DNA of 53,685 bases, taken from the NCBI RefSeq assembly GCF_014636235.1, contig NZ_BMDZ01000038.1, forward strand, positions 1-53,685. Direction: 5' to 3'. Made by a program: the position numbers and the translations under genes. The notes beneath the pieces were generated by a model. It made no database searches. It was not told the origin of the DNA and saw nothing but the letters and a program-made list of their open reading frames with translations. Source of the stretch: Tistrella bauzanensis. GTDB taxonomy: Bacteria > Pseudomonadota > Alphaproteobacteria > Tistrellales > Tistrellaceae. Position 1 is the stretch's first letter, and the number at the start of each line of letters is the position of its first letter. Shown here piece after piece: positions 34,247 through 43,391 of the stretch.

Positions 34247-36931
34247 ATGATCCTCGATAACGCTTCGCTCCGCGAATCCCTCCGTGTGAGATCACGCAGT
34301 GCTGCCCGACGTCTGGTCGGCCTGGCTCTGACGCTGGGGTTGGCGGCAGTTCTTCTGGTGGATGCACCGAATGCGAGGGCGCAGACCCTGCTTGATCTGC
34401 AAAGTCAGATTGAAGCCGCGACCCAGACGCTGCAGAATAATGTCGATGTGCGAGACGGCAGCGCCGACACTGCGCTTGATCCTGACGCCCCTGATCGTGC
34501 CGACGACGATGACGATGATGATGAGCGTAAGAAGGTCTCCGAGCAGGACGAGCAGCGCCTGGGGATGTTTGGCGATCCGTCTTCGATCGAGCGCGATTAC
34601 GCGCTTCGAACCGGTCGCGCGATCTCGCAGTATGGATACCGCGTGTTCGGGCAAGGCAGTCGTGCTCCGCTGACGTCGGGTGAAATCAGCCCGGACTATG
34701 TTCTGGGCATTGGTGACGAACTGGTCGTGACGTATCGCGGCCAGATTTCCCGCACGGTCAGTGTCGTGGTCAATCGTGACGGCGACATCGTTCTGCCTGA
34801 GACGCCGCCGATCAAGGCGGTCGGCACGACCGTCGGCGACCTGCGGAGTCGCGTGAATGAGATCACCGAACGCAGCATGGTCGGCACCAGTGTCTACATC
34901 TCGGTGGGCAGCATTCGATCGATCAGTGTTGCGGTGCTGGGCGAGGTGGTGCGGCCGGGAACCCGTTCCGTCAACAGTTTCGCGACAGTGGTCGACGCAC
35001 TGAACGCCGCGGGTGGCATCAGGCGCTCGGGCTCGTTGCGGCGTGTCGATCTGGTGCGGGCGGATGGCGAACGAATCCCGATCGATCTCTACAGCTATCT
35101 GGAAGGCGCGGCAGGTGCGGGAACAACCGTGCTTCGCGAAGGCGACCGTATCGTGGTTCCTCTCCTGGGACCGACGGTTGCCGTCGATGGTGATGTTGCC
35201 CGTCCGGGTATTTTTGAAACGGCGCCCGGGCGGTCGAGCATGCCCATGTCGGCGGCGATGAACATGGCGGGCGGGCCGCTTCGGCCTGCAGGCAACCGTA
35301 TAATGCATGTCGCCTTCGACAATGAAGGTGTGCAGTCTGTCTCCACGGTCAGTGGTCGCAATGGCACGCTGCAGCGGGGTGAAATCCTTCAGGTGTTCAT
35401 CGACCGCAACGTCGTTGGCGGAACGATTGTCGTGGAAGGTGCCGTATCAACGCCTGGTGCCCGTGCTCTGGATAGCCGGGGCAGCCTGAAGTCGCTGCTG
35501 ACCAATCTCGATCTCCTGAGTGGGTCGCCCTATCTGCCGTTTGCCGTGGTCCAGACCCGTGATCCGACCACATTGCTGCCGACCTTGATACCTGTTGATC
35601 TGGTTGGGGTTCTTAGCGATGTCAGCGACATGACACTCAATTCCGGTGACCGGTTCATCGTTTTGGGGGCGGGCGATGTTTCTTTCCTCTCGTCTTCGCC
35701 AATTGCCGAAGCGTTGGCCGGAGGGGGCGTGTCGTCCTGCGGCGCGATCAACTATCTTCAAGGCGTGGCGCGTCGGACACGGGCCGACAGCTTCGTGAGT
35801 GCGCGCCAGTTCCTGGCCCAGAGCGGCACGCCCGCCAATGCGCCGTCGAGGGTTGATTGCCCCCCGGTTATCGATCAGTATCCGGCCCTTTTGCCACTGA
35901 TGCTTGAAAACGTATCGGCGATCACGGGCGACGTTCGTCGTCCCGGTCTCTATCCGATCGTGCATCCGGTGCCGCTGCGTCTGCTGTTGAATGCCGCCGG
36001 TGGTCTTGGGCGGTCGGCGGACATCTCGCAGGTCGAGGTCACGCGCTACGATGCATCCGTCGGCGCAACGACCACCGACATCCGCCGTGAAGTTCTGGAT
36101 CTGACCAAGATCAGCCTCGACAGCGTCGTGGTCCGGCCGGGCGATATGGTTCGCGTCGCGACGCGGGTGACGACACGCGAGAGTGGCGTGGTGGTCCTGC
36201 GGGGCGAAGTGCTTCGGCCCGGCTCATACGATATTCGTCGCGGTGACCGCTTGTCGGACCTGTTGATAAGGGCGGGAGGGCTTACGGCAGAGGCCTATCC
36301 GTTCGGCGCCATCTTTACCCGGGACCGCGTGCGCAGTCTGGAGCGCCAGGCCAATCGTCGTACGGCTGATGAGTTGCAGCGTGGCATCGTTTCTTTGCTG
36401 GCCCGCCAGGCGCAGCGTTCATCCTCTGCGGGTGTCGCTGATGCGATGGGTGTCATGCGGGAACTCGTGACGGATATTTCGTCGGTCGAGCCCTACGGAC
36501 GGGTGGTTGTTGAGGCTGATCCCGCGGTATTGGGAGCGCGGCCGGAACTCGACACCGTGCTGGAAGGCGGAGACGAGATCGTCATTCCCAAGCGGCCAAA
36601 CTTCGTCCTCGTTGTGGGCGAGGTTCTGAATCCCGGCGCGCAACAGTTTATCAGTGGTCGGAAGCCCGAAGATTACATTAAGTCGGCCGGTGGATCTTCG
36701 ATGGATGCTGACGAGGGCCGTGCCTTCGTCGTTCTACCCAATGGGGCTGCCGAAATGTTGGCACTCAATTCATGGGGCACGACTGATGCGAGTATCCCGC
36801 CCGGCGCGATGATCGTCATTCCACGTGATTTGGCTCCGTTTGACTTCCTGGCCGTGACCGGTGACGTAACGCGCATTTTGAGTGGCCTCGCCCTCACGGC
36901 GGCGTCGCTCAGTGTCGTGAGCAGAGACTGA
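34247..36931 (+). CDS. SLBB-domain polysaccharide export outer-membrane protein (Wza-like, large form)
   Basis: The 894-residue preprotein starts at ATG 34247. A Sec signal covers about 21-45 (LVGLALTLGLAAVLLVDA, cleavage near ARA-Q) with no lipobox cysteine. An acidic linker with seven consecutive Asp follows. A Poly_export domain is near 145-225 (SPDYVLGIGDELVVTYRGQ), then five or more SLBB copies, each with a G-E/D-V-x-x-P-G core at about residues 232, 404, 565, 653 and 794. The last residues are hydrophobic (ILSGLALTAASLSVVS). This length with many SLBB domains suits a trans-periplasmic/outer-membrane secretin-like export channel. It is cotranscribed with the YjbH-type gene 13 bp downstream. 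Confidence 0.88.
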   Translation: MILDNASLRESLRVRSRSAARRLVGLALTLGLAAVLLVDAPNARAQTLLDLQSQIEAATQTLQNNVDVRDGSADTALDPDAPDRADDDDDDDERKKVSEQDEQRLGMFGDPSSIERDYALRTGRAISQYGYRVFGQGSRAPLTSGEISPDYVLGIGDELVVTYRGQISRTVSVVVNRDGDIVLPETPPIKAVGTTVGDLRSRVNEITERSMVGTSVYISVGSIRSISVAVLGEVVRPGTRSVNSFATVVDALNAAGGIRRSGSLRRVDLVRADGERIPIDLYSYLEGAAGAGTTVLREGDRIVVPLLGPTVAVDGDVARPGIFETAPGRSSMPMSAAMNMAGGPLRPAGNRIMHVAFDNEGVQSVSTVSGRNGTLQRGEILQVFIDRNVVGGTIVVEGAVSTPGARALDSRGSLKSLLTNLDLLSGSPYLPFAVVQTRDPTTLLPTLIPVDLVGVLSDVSDMTLNSGDRFIVLGAGDVSFLSSSPIAEALAGGGVSSCGAINYLQGVARRTRADSFVSARQFLAQSGTPANAPSRVDCPPVIDQYPALLPLMLENVSAITGDVRRPGLYPIVHPVPLRLLLNAAGGLGRSADISQVEVTRYDASVGATTTDIRREVLDLTKISLDSVVVRPGDMVRVATRVTTRESGVVVLRGEVLRPGSYDIRRGDRLSDLLIRAGGLTAEAYPFGAIFTRDRVRSLERQANRRTADELQRGIVSLLARQAQRSSSAGVADAMGVMRELVTDISSVEPYGRVVVEADPAVLGARPELDTVLEGGDEIVIPKRPNFVLVVGEVLNPGAQQFISGRKPEDYIKSAGGSSMDADEGRAFVVLPNGAAEMLALNSWGTTDASIPPGAMIVIPRDLAPFDFLAVTGDVTRILSGLALTAASLSVVSRD

Positions 36932-36944
36932 GGCGGACAACCTG

Positions 36945-39524
36945 GTGAACGGGTGGCGTAGGTGTAAGACGGCAGCCGGAGTCATACTGGCTGCCGTCGG
37001 GGTCGGTACGACGGTGTCTGCCAGCTTCGCGCAACAGGCGCCGGGTGAGTACCGGCCCTGGGAGCGGAGCGTCTTGCCCAATGTGTCTGACTATGGCGGT
37101 GTCGGCGCACTACAGACCCCCACGGCCAGATTCGGTAAAGATGGCCAGTTCCTTGCGGGGATCTCCATTGCCTCGCCGTACCACCGCTATTTCATCAACC
37201 TCCAGGCGCTGCCATGGCTGGAAGGTACGTTCCGCTATACCCGGATTACCGATCGCGCCTATAGCAATGTGGCCGGCTTCTCTGACCAGGACTATAAAGA
37301 CCGAAGTGTCGACGTAAAAATCCGTCTCAGTGAAGAAGGTGAGAACTGGCCCGAAATCGCAATCGGCGCACGGGACTTGGGCGGCACAAATCTGTTTGGC
37401 AGTGAATACATCGTGGCCAGCAAGCGCTTCGGCAATGTCGACGTGACGGCAGGCTTGGGTTTCGGCGCCCTGGGGTCGCGCGCGCACTTCGACAATCCGC
37501 TGGGGCAGTTCATCGATCGGTTCAAGAATCGCGGCGACGGTGCTGACGCGGCCGGCGGCCTGGGAACGGCTTTTTTTTCGGGGCCCATGGCGCTGTTTGG
37601 CAGCCTTAGCTATCGATGGGAAGACATCCCGCTTATCAATGATGACCTGCTCTTTATAATTGAATACGATTCAAACAATTATAAGGACGATCCGGCTGCG
37701 TCAGATCTTACGCCGAAATCGCCGTTCAACGTCGGCATCACCTATCAACCGTCGAGCTGGGTCCAGCTTTCAGCCGGTTTTGAGCGGGGCGATACGGCGA
37801 TGGCTCGCGTCTCCCTTTTCGCCGACTTCAACAACGGCTTTAACCCGCTGCTTGACAAGGGGGTTCCGCCTGAAATTGCGATTCGGGGTCGCAATGGACC
37901 TCAGGGACGTCCGGATGCGTTGCCCATCGAGCCGCGCCCAGCGGAGGCTGCTTGGTTGCCCGAGCTTGCGGAGGCAAGTGTGCGCGCTGCGGCGGCTGAC
38001 CGCGCCCTGGAGGTGCGTCGCTTCGACGTTTCCGAGACACATGCCGAAATTGATCTGACCGGTGGCATGCCAGGCTGGGAGATGAATGATGCACTGCTTG
38101 TTGCGGCGCAGGCTGCCCGTGCTGTTCCCACCACGGTGGACATCGTGGAGGTGAGGCTTCTTGGGCAGTCTGGTCGCCGCGTGATGAGCTGGCGGCTGCC
38201 CCGAAAGGACATGGCGGCCGAGGATCTGCAGCTAGACACGACCACTGTGGATGCGCAGGACATCGCCGCACAGGCGTCGGCAGGCGTGCATATGGCACAT
38301 GTTCAAACGCACCAGGATCAGAAAGAGATTGCCCTGCGTCTGTTTACGGCTGCGGCCAAGAACGACGTCGTGCTCGATCGTATGGAGATTGCCGGCGATA
38401 CGGTCCGCATTCATATCGGCAACATGCCCTTCCGGAATTTCATCACGTCTGCCGGGCGCGCGGCCCGCGTCGCAACGCAGGTTATGCCCCCAGAAGTTGA
38501 GCGGTTTACGCTTGTTCTTGGTGAGGATGGGCTGGACGTCGCGGAGCTGACTGTTCTGCGGACCCATCTGGAGCGCCTGTCGAAGGATCAGAGCACTCTT
38601 GACGAGTTGTGGCATCAGATCGACATACGGCAGGCGAGGCCGCCGGGCGATGACGCGATTGTCAATGGCGACCGCTTTCCGGCCTTTGACTGGTCGATTG
38701 CGCCGCGACTGCGCCAACAGGTTGGTGGTCCTGACAACTTCTTCCTGTATCAGGTGTATCTGCGTGCGCTCGCATCGGTTCGCCCCACACCCAATACTGA
38801 AATTGACGGCTATGTTGGTTTGAACATCGTTAATAACTATGACGAATTGACGCTCGAATCAGATAGCCAACTGCCACGCGTGCGAAGCGATATTAAAGAA
38901 TACCTCAAGCAGGGTGAGACCTGGATCGGTCGCCTCCAAGGTGCCTATTATGGAACTGTGGCGCCGGGAATATACGCGACGGCCTATGCCGGGCTCCTGG
39001 AAGAAATGTTCGGTGGTGTCGGCGGTGAGGTTCTCTATAAATCTGTCGGGTCGCCCTGGGCATTCGGCCTTGATGTCAACTGGGTCAAACAACGCGATTT
39101 TGACGGCATGCTCGGCTTCAGCGACTATAGCACTGTGACGGGACATCTGGGCGCATACTACGACCTGCCGTTCTGGGATCTCCACGGCTCGGTCCGCGCC
39201 GGCCGGTATCTCGCCAAAGACTGGGGCGCCACTTTTGAATTGGCGCGGGAGTTCGAAAGCGGAATCCGGGCCGGTGTGTTCGCAACGGTGACAGATGTTT
39301 CGGCCGAGGAGTTCGGTGAAGGCAGCTTCGACAAAGGCTTCTTCCTGAGCGTGCCGCTGGATCTTTATGCCACCAAGCCAACCAAGACCCGCTTCGGTAT
39401 CACCTATCGCCCGGTGACCAGAGACGGCGGTCAGCAGTTGAACCGATCCAGCGCATTGATTGGGCGCGTCGACAGCTATGACGTCAACGGTGTGGCGCGC
39501 AATTGGCCGGGATTGATGGACTGA
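36945..39524 (+). CDS. yjbH: YjbH-domain outer-membrane protein, exopolysaccharide export
   Basis: The 859-residue preprotein starts at GTG 36945 (aggcgga just before). The Sec signal is residues 1-29 (GVILAAVGVGTTVSASFAQ). Mature sequence begins with the family's SDYGGVGALQTPTARF near 47, then alternates beta-rich segments ending in the C-terminal aromatic-rich stretch (GITYRPVTRDGG). A YjbH-type outer-membrane beta-barrel (DUF940 group) is the best match. It follows the SLBB gene directly, as in yjbGH/gfcDE arrangements, and probably helps carry the polymer to the surface. Codon use is less GC-biased than in the flanking metabolic genes. Confidence 0.83.
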   Translation: MNGWRRCKTAAGVILAAVGVGTTVSASFAQQAPGEYRPWERSVLPNVSDYGGVGALQTPTARFGKDGQFLAGISIASPYHRYFINLQALPWLEGTFRYTRITDRAYSNVAGFSDQDYKDRSVDVKIRLSEEGENWPEIAIGARDLGGTNLFGSEYIVASKRFGNVDVTAGLGFGALGSRAHFDNPLGQFIDRFKNRGDGADAAGGLGTAFFSGPMALFGSLSYRWEDIPLINDDLLFIIEYDSNNYKDDPAASDLTPKSPFNVGITYQPSSWVQLSAGFERGDTAMARVSLFADFNNGFNPLLDKGVPPEIAIRGRNGPQGRPDALPIEPRPAEAAWLPELAEASVRAAAADRALEVRRFDVSETHAEIDLTGGMPGWEMNDALLVAAQAARAVPTTVDIVEVRLLGQSGRRVMSWRLPRKDMAAEDLQLDTTTVDAQDIAAQASAGVHMAHVQTHQDQKEIALRLFTAAAKNDVVLDRMEIAGDTVRIHIGNMPFRNFITSAGRAARVATQVMPPEVERFTLVLGEDGLDVAELTVLRTHLERLSKDQSTLDELWHQIDIRQARPPGDDAIVNGDRFPAFDWSIAPRLRQQVGGPDNFFLYQVYLRALASVRPTPNTEIDGYVGLNIVNNYDELTLESDSQLPRVRSDIKEYLKQGETWIGRLQGAYYGTVAPGIYATAYAGLLEEMFGGVGGEVLYKSVGSPWAFGLDVNWVKQRDFDGMLGFSDYSTVTGHLGAYYDLPFWDLHGSVRAGRYLAKDWGATFELAREFESGIRAGVFATVTDVSAEEFGEGSFDKGFFLSVPLDLYATKPTKTRFGITYRPVTRDGGQQLNRSSALIGRVDSYDVNGVARNWPGLMD

Positions 39525-39687
39525 GAGCGGTTAAGGCTGGCATTAACACATTCTCAATCATATGCTGACGCCAGCCACGCGTCTGAGCATCGACGGTGGT
39601 CGGTGCAATTCCTCCCCCTTCGACGGGGTGGGGTGGAACTCTCCGTAATATCAATGACATCCCGCGCATGCGATATGCGTAGGCCGC

Positions 39688-39716
39688 TTGTGACATCGGC
39701 GATGCCATGGTATACG
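39688..39716 (+). promoter_or_regulatory. Sigma-70-like promoter before rfbF
   Basis: TTGTGA (39688-39693) and TATACG (39711-39716) are 17 bp apart, about 106 bp upstream of the rfbF ATG. It sits in the 297-bp gap 39525-39821, which also has gttaaggctggcattaac at 39532-39549, a GTTAA-N8-TTAAC inverted repeat. This promoter could serve the long plus-strand sugar operon. Confidence 0.5.
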
Positions 39717-39821
39717 GATCAGGTACGATCGGAGCGAACGACCGCTGATGCGGCTGTGCCCGACGCCGGGTGGCGTGGGTGGCCTGTATCGCGGCCTGCA
39801 AGAGGCGACAAGACCGCTATC

Positions 39822-40625
39822 ATGACTCCTTCTTCGGTTCCTGTTTTCATCCTCTGTGGCGGGCTTGGCACGCGCATCAAGGAAGAAACCGAATTTCGTC
39901 CCAAGCCGATGGTGCCAGTGGGCGACAAGCCCATCATCTGGCACATCATGCGGACCTATTCGCATTTCGGCTTCAAGAAATTCGTCCTCTGCATGGGTTA
40001 CAAGTCGGAGGTGATTCGCAATTACTTCCTGAACTTCTATTCCATGAACAGCGACGCGACGGTCCACCTCGTCGACAACAGCGTCACTTACCATCAGATC
40101 AATCATGATTGTGATTGGGAAGTGACGCTCGCCTACACCGGCGAGAAGACGATGACGGGCGCGCGTATCGCCATGGCCTTCGATCGCTATATTGGCGATG
40201 CGGGCACCTTCGCCGTGACCTATGGCGATGGCGTGACCGATGTCGACCTTGCCGCGGAACTGGCCTTTCATCAGGCACATGGCAAAACCGGTACCGTGCT
40301 GGGCGTCAACCCGCCCTCGCGTTTCGGTGAATTCCGGATGGATGAAGACAGGCTGCTCGCCTTTGCCGAGAAGCCCGAGATCACCCATGCCTGGATCAAT
40401 GGCGGCTTCTTCTTCTTCAATCGCGGCTTTCGCGATTACCTGTCGCACGACCCGGCGCTGGTGCTGGAGCAGGCCCCGCTGTCGAAGCTGGCCGCGGATG
40501 GCGGGCTGCATGTGTACAAGCACCCAGGCTTCTGGCAGTGCATGGACACCCAGCGCGACCGCGAACACCTGACCGCGCTGTGGGAACAGGGCAAGGCGCC
40601 TTGGGCGTATAGCGACGACAAGTGA
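39822..40625 (+). CDS. rfbF: Glucose-1-phosphate cytidylyltransferase
   Basis: The 267-residue enzyme forms CDP-glucose from CTP and glucose 1-phosphate. The nucleotide-binding GGLGTRIKEETEFRPKPM is at residues 12-29 and WHIMRTYSHFGFKKFVLCMGYKS follows near 39 (key part CMGYKSEVI). The characteristic GDGVTDVDL is near 129 and NGGFFFFNRGF near 195. ATG 39822 is the only start that gives the normal family N-terminus. It begins the CDP-sugar series rfbF, rfbG, epimerase, reductase. Confidence 0.95.
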   Translation: MTPSSVPVFILCGGLGTRIKEETEFRPKPMVPVGDKPIIWHIMRTYSHFGFKKFVLCMGYKSEVIRNYFLNFYSMNSDATVHLVDNSVTYHQINHDCDWEVTLAYTGEKTMTGARIAMAFDRYIGDAGTFAVTYGDGVTDVDLAAELAFHQAHGKTGTVLGVNPPSRFGEFRMDEDRLLAFAEKPEITHAWINGGFFFFNRGFRDYLSHDPALVLEQAPLSKLAADGGLHVYKHPGFWQCMDTQRDREHLTALWEQGKAPWAYSDDK

Positions 40626-40630
40626 TCGGC

Positions 40631-40665
40631 ATTGCGGCCGTCCGACCTGACCGGACGGCCGCAAT
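40631..40665. other. 14-bp perfect hairpin between rfbF and rfbG
   Basis: attgcggccgtccg (40631-40644) pairs with cggacggccgcaat (40652-40665), loop acctgac. No T-run follows, so it may attenuate, stabilise or process the transcript rather than end it. Confidence 0.65.
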
Positions 40666-40725
40666 CCGCGTATCGGCCAAGGGTGGCGCGCCGCCGTTGG
40701 CCGGCTTGCAGGCGATGGAAGCGAT

Positions 40726-41835
40726 ATGAGCAGCGAACTGCCGTTCAAGAACGTTTTTGCCGGCCGCCGGGTGCTGGTGACCGGTCATACCGGCTTCAAG
40801 GGCAGCTGGCTGTGCGCCTGGCTGTTGAAGCTTGGTGCCGAGGTGACCGGCTTCGCGCTGCCGCCGGCGACCAGCCCCTGTCATTTCGACCTGCTGGGGC
40901 TGGAAGGCCGCATGCGCCACATCGTCGGCGATCTGCGTGATCCAGCGGCGGTTTACGACGCGGTTGCCACGGCGAAGCCCGAGGTCGTCTTCCATCTGGC
41001 GGCACAGGCTCTGGTTCGCTACTCGTATGACGAGCCGATCGAGACCTTCGACACCAATGTCATGGGCACGGTCCACGTGCTGGATGCGGTCCGCCGCGTC
41101 GGTGGCGTTCAGGCGGTGATCAACATCACCTCCGACAAGGCCTATGACAATAAAGAGTGGATCTGGGGCTATCGCGAAAGCGATGCCATGGGTGGCCGCG
41201 ATCCGTACAGCGCGTCGAAAGGTGCCGCCGAACTGGTCTTCCACGCCTATGCCCAGTCCTTCCTGACCCCGCTTGGCATCAAGTCGGCATCGGTGCGCGC
41301 GGGCAATGTCGTGGGTGGTGGTGATTGGGCGGCGGACCGGATCATCCCCGACTGCATCCGCGCGATCGAGCGTGGCGAGCCGGTGTTCCTGCGCAACCCG
41401 ACCGCCGTGCGCCCCTGGCAGCATGTCCTGGAACCGCTCGGCGGCTACATGATGATCGCGGCGAAGCTGATGACCGGCGCGCCGCAGATCGGGACCGGCG
41501 AGGGCTGGAATTTCGGACCGTCCGCGCGCGACTGCCAGCCAGTCGTCCGTCTGGCGGAAGCGGTGGTGAAGCATTGGGGGAAGGGCGCCGTGGAAGTGGC
41601 TCCGGCCACCGATGGCGCCGCCAAGCACGAGGCGCATCTGCTGCGCCTGAATTGCGACAAGGCGAACAATATTCTGGGCTGGTGGCCGGCCTGGCGCTTC
41701 GAGGACACGATGCGCGAGACGGTCGGCTGGTACAAGGCCTGGGCCGGCGGCGCCGATGTCTGGGATCTGACACTTGAGCAGATTGCCGCTTACGAGCAGG
41801 CTGCACGCGTTGCCAATGCACCGGAGGCCGCATGA
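40726..41835 (+). CDS. rfbG: CDP-glucose 4,6-dehydratase
   Basis: The 369-residue SDR has VTGHTGFKGSWLCAWL near residue 18 (a hallmark of RfbG), AAQALVRYSYDEP near 90, TSDKAYDN near 132, the catalytic PYSASKGAAE near 157 and RAGNVVGGGDWAADRIIPD near 192 (key part NVVGGGDW). It converts CDP-glucose to CDP-4-keto-6-deoxyglucose. Its stop overlaps the ATG of the downstream epimerase gene by four bases (ATGA), so it is coupled. Confidence 0.96.
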   Translation: MSSELPFKNVFAGRRVLVTGHTGFKGSWLCAWLLKLGAEVTGFALPPATSPCHFDLLGLEGRMRHIVGDLRDPAAVYDAVATAKPEVVFHLAAQALVRYSYDEPIETFDTNVMGTVHVLDAVRRVGGVQAVINITSDKAYDNKEWIWGYRESDAMGGRDPYSASKGAAELVFHAYAQSFLTPLGIKSASVRAGNVVGGGDWAADRIIPDCIRAIERGEPVFLRNPTAVRPWQHVLEPLGGYMMIAAKLMTGAPQIGTGEGWNFGPSARDCQPVVRLAEAVVKHWGKGAVEVAPATDGAAKHEAHLLRLNCDKANNILGWWPAWRFEDTMRETVGWYKAWAGGADVWDLTLEQIAAYEQAARVANAPEAA

Positions 41836-42377
41836 AGTTCACCCCCGCACCGATCCCTGGTGGCTTCGTCATCGATCTTGAGCCGATTGGCGACGAACGT
41901 GGCTTCTTCAGCCGCATGTTCTGTGAAACCGAGTTCGGCAAGGCGGGGCTTGAAACCCGCTTTGTGCAGATGAACGACAGCTACAGCGCCAACAAGGGCA
42001 CGCTGCGCGGCCTGCATTATCAGCTGGCCCCCTCGGCCGAGGTGAAGGTGGTGCGCTGCATCCGTGGCGCCGCCTGGGATGTCATTCTGGATCTGCGTGA
42101 GGATCAGCCGACCTTCGGTCAATGGTTCGGCGCCGAGATCACCGCCGAGAACCGGCGCGCGATGTATGTGCCCCGTGGCTTTGCCCATGGCTTCATCACG
42201 CTGCGGGACGATACCGAACTGGTCTATATGGTGTCGGATTTCTACGACAAGGCGCGGGAACGTGGCGTGCGCTGGAACGATCCGCGCTTCGCCGTCGGCT
42301 GGCCGATTGAACCAACGGTGGTGTCGGCGCGCGATCAGGGCCATCCTGATTTCGATCCAGACCTTCACCTCCGCTAA
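41832..42377 (+). CDS. RmlC-like NDP-sugar 3,5-epimerase
   Basis: The 181-residue cupin enzyme shows the catalytic RGLHYQ near residue 58, VKVVRCIRGAAWDVILDLR near 71 (key part GAAWDVILDLR) and an Asp/Tyr pair in ELVYMVSDFYD near 133. It is shaped like dTDP-4-dehydrorhamnose 3,5-epimerase, but its place between rfbG and a reductase suggests it acts on a CDP-4-keto-6-deoxy sugar. That specificity is inferred. Confidence 0.88.
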   Translation: MKFTPAPIPGGFVIDLEPIGDERGFFSRMFCETEFGKAGLETRFVQMNDSYSANKGTLRGLHYQLAPSAEVKVVRCIRGAAWDVILDLREDQPTFGQWFGAEITAENRRAMYVPRGFAHGFITLRDDTELVYMVSDFYDKARERGVRWNDPRFAVGWPIEPTVVSARDQGHPDFDPDLHLR

Positions 42378-42389
42378 GGACGTCCGGCC

Positions 42390-43391
42390 ATGCGCATCCT
42401 GCTGACGGGCGCCAGTTCCTTCACCGGTCTCTGGTATGCCGAGGCGCTGGTTGCGGCGGGCCACCACGTGACCGCGACGCTGTATCGTGCCCGGGCCGAT
42501 TATGCCGCCGATCCGCTGCGTGAGCTGCGGGTCCGGCGGCTTGAGGCGTTGGTGCCGCATCTTGCGCTGATCGAGCGGGTGACATTCGGCACCGACCGCT
42601 TCCGCTCGCTGTTCGCTGAAGCCGCCGCCGCTGGCCACCCCTTTGATGTGCTGTGCCACCATGCGGCCGATGTCCGCGACTATAAGAGCCCCGACTTCGA
42701 TCCGGTGCGGGCGCTGGCCGACAATGCCCGCGGGCTGGTCGGCACGTTGAGGACAATGAAGGCTGCGGGCTGCCTGCGGCTGGTATTGACCGGGTCGGTG
42801 TTCGAGCAGCGCGAAGGGGCCGGCACCCAGCCGGCGACCGCGTTCAGCCCATACGGTCTGTCCAAGGGGCTGACGGCCGACCTCTATGCCTATTATGCGG
42901 CCCGGGAAGGCGTCACGCTTGGCAAGGTGGTGATCCCCAACCCCTTCGGGCCGTTGGAGGAGCCGCGCTTCACCGCCTATCTGATGCGCAGCTGGGCCGA
43001 AGGCAGGCGGCCCGGCGTGGCGACACCGGCCTATGTCCGCGACAACATCCATGCGGCGCTGCTGGCGGCGGCCTATGCCGACTTCGTCGGCCGGATCCCC
43101 GTGGACGGGGGCTTCCATGTCAGCCGCCCGAGTGGCTATGTCGAAAGTCAGGGCGACTTCGCCCGCAGATTCGCGCGCGAGATGCAGGCCCGGCTTTTGA
43201 TCGCGTGCCCGCTGGATCTGGCCCGTCAGACCGATTTTCCGGAACCGCCGATCCGGATCAACACGGATCGGGTGGATGCCGACCGGCTGGGGTGGGACGA
43301 GGCCGCCGCCTGGGATGCGATTGCCGATTTTTATGCCGAGCGCCTGAACCTGCCTCGCCGCGGGGCTGCCACAGAGGGAGACCGGCCATGA
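42390..43391 (+). CDS. SDR-family sugar 4-reductase/epimerase
   Basis: The 333-residue SDR begins LLTGASSFTGLWYAEAL, with a nucleotide site of GxSxFxG form. Possible catalytic residues are LTGSVFEQRE near 132 and SPYGLSKG near 151 (Tyr-x-x-x-Lys). GKVVIPNPFGPLEEPRF near 180 is a sugar-binding region. Overlap with the next gene (ATGA) and 12-bp spacing behind the epimerase put it in the CDP-sugar operon; it most likely reduces the 4-keto group of the RfbG/epimerase product. Confidence 0.75.
   Translation: MRILLTGASSFTGLWYAEALVAAGHHVTATLYRARADYAADPLRELRVRRLEALVPHLALIERVTFGTDRFRSLFAEAAAAGHPFDVLCHHAADVRDYKSPDFDPVRALADNARGLVGTLRTMKAAGCLRLVLTGSVFEQREGAGTQPATAFSPYGLSKGLTADLYAYYAAREGVTLGKVVIPNPFGPLEEPRFTAYLMRSWAEGRRPGVATPAYVRDNIHAALLAAAYADFVGRIPVDGGFHVSRPSGYVESQGDFARRFAREMQARLLIACPLDLARQTDFPEPPIRINTDRVDADRLGWDEAAAWDAIADFYAERLNLPRRGAATEGDRP

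Noticed and set aside
39532-39549. gttaa-N8-ttaac as a CtrA site
   Set aside because: The spacer is eight, not seven, bases, so it does not fit the usual TTAA-N7-TTAA site; kept only as an inverted repeat.
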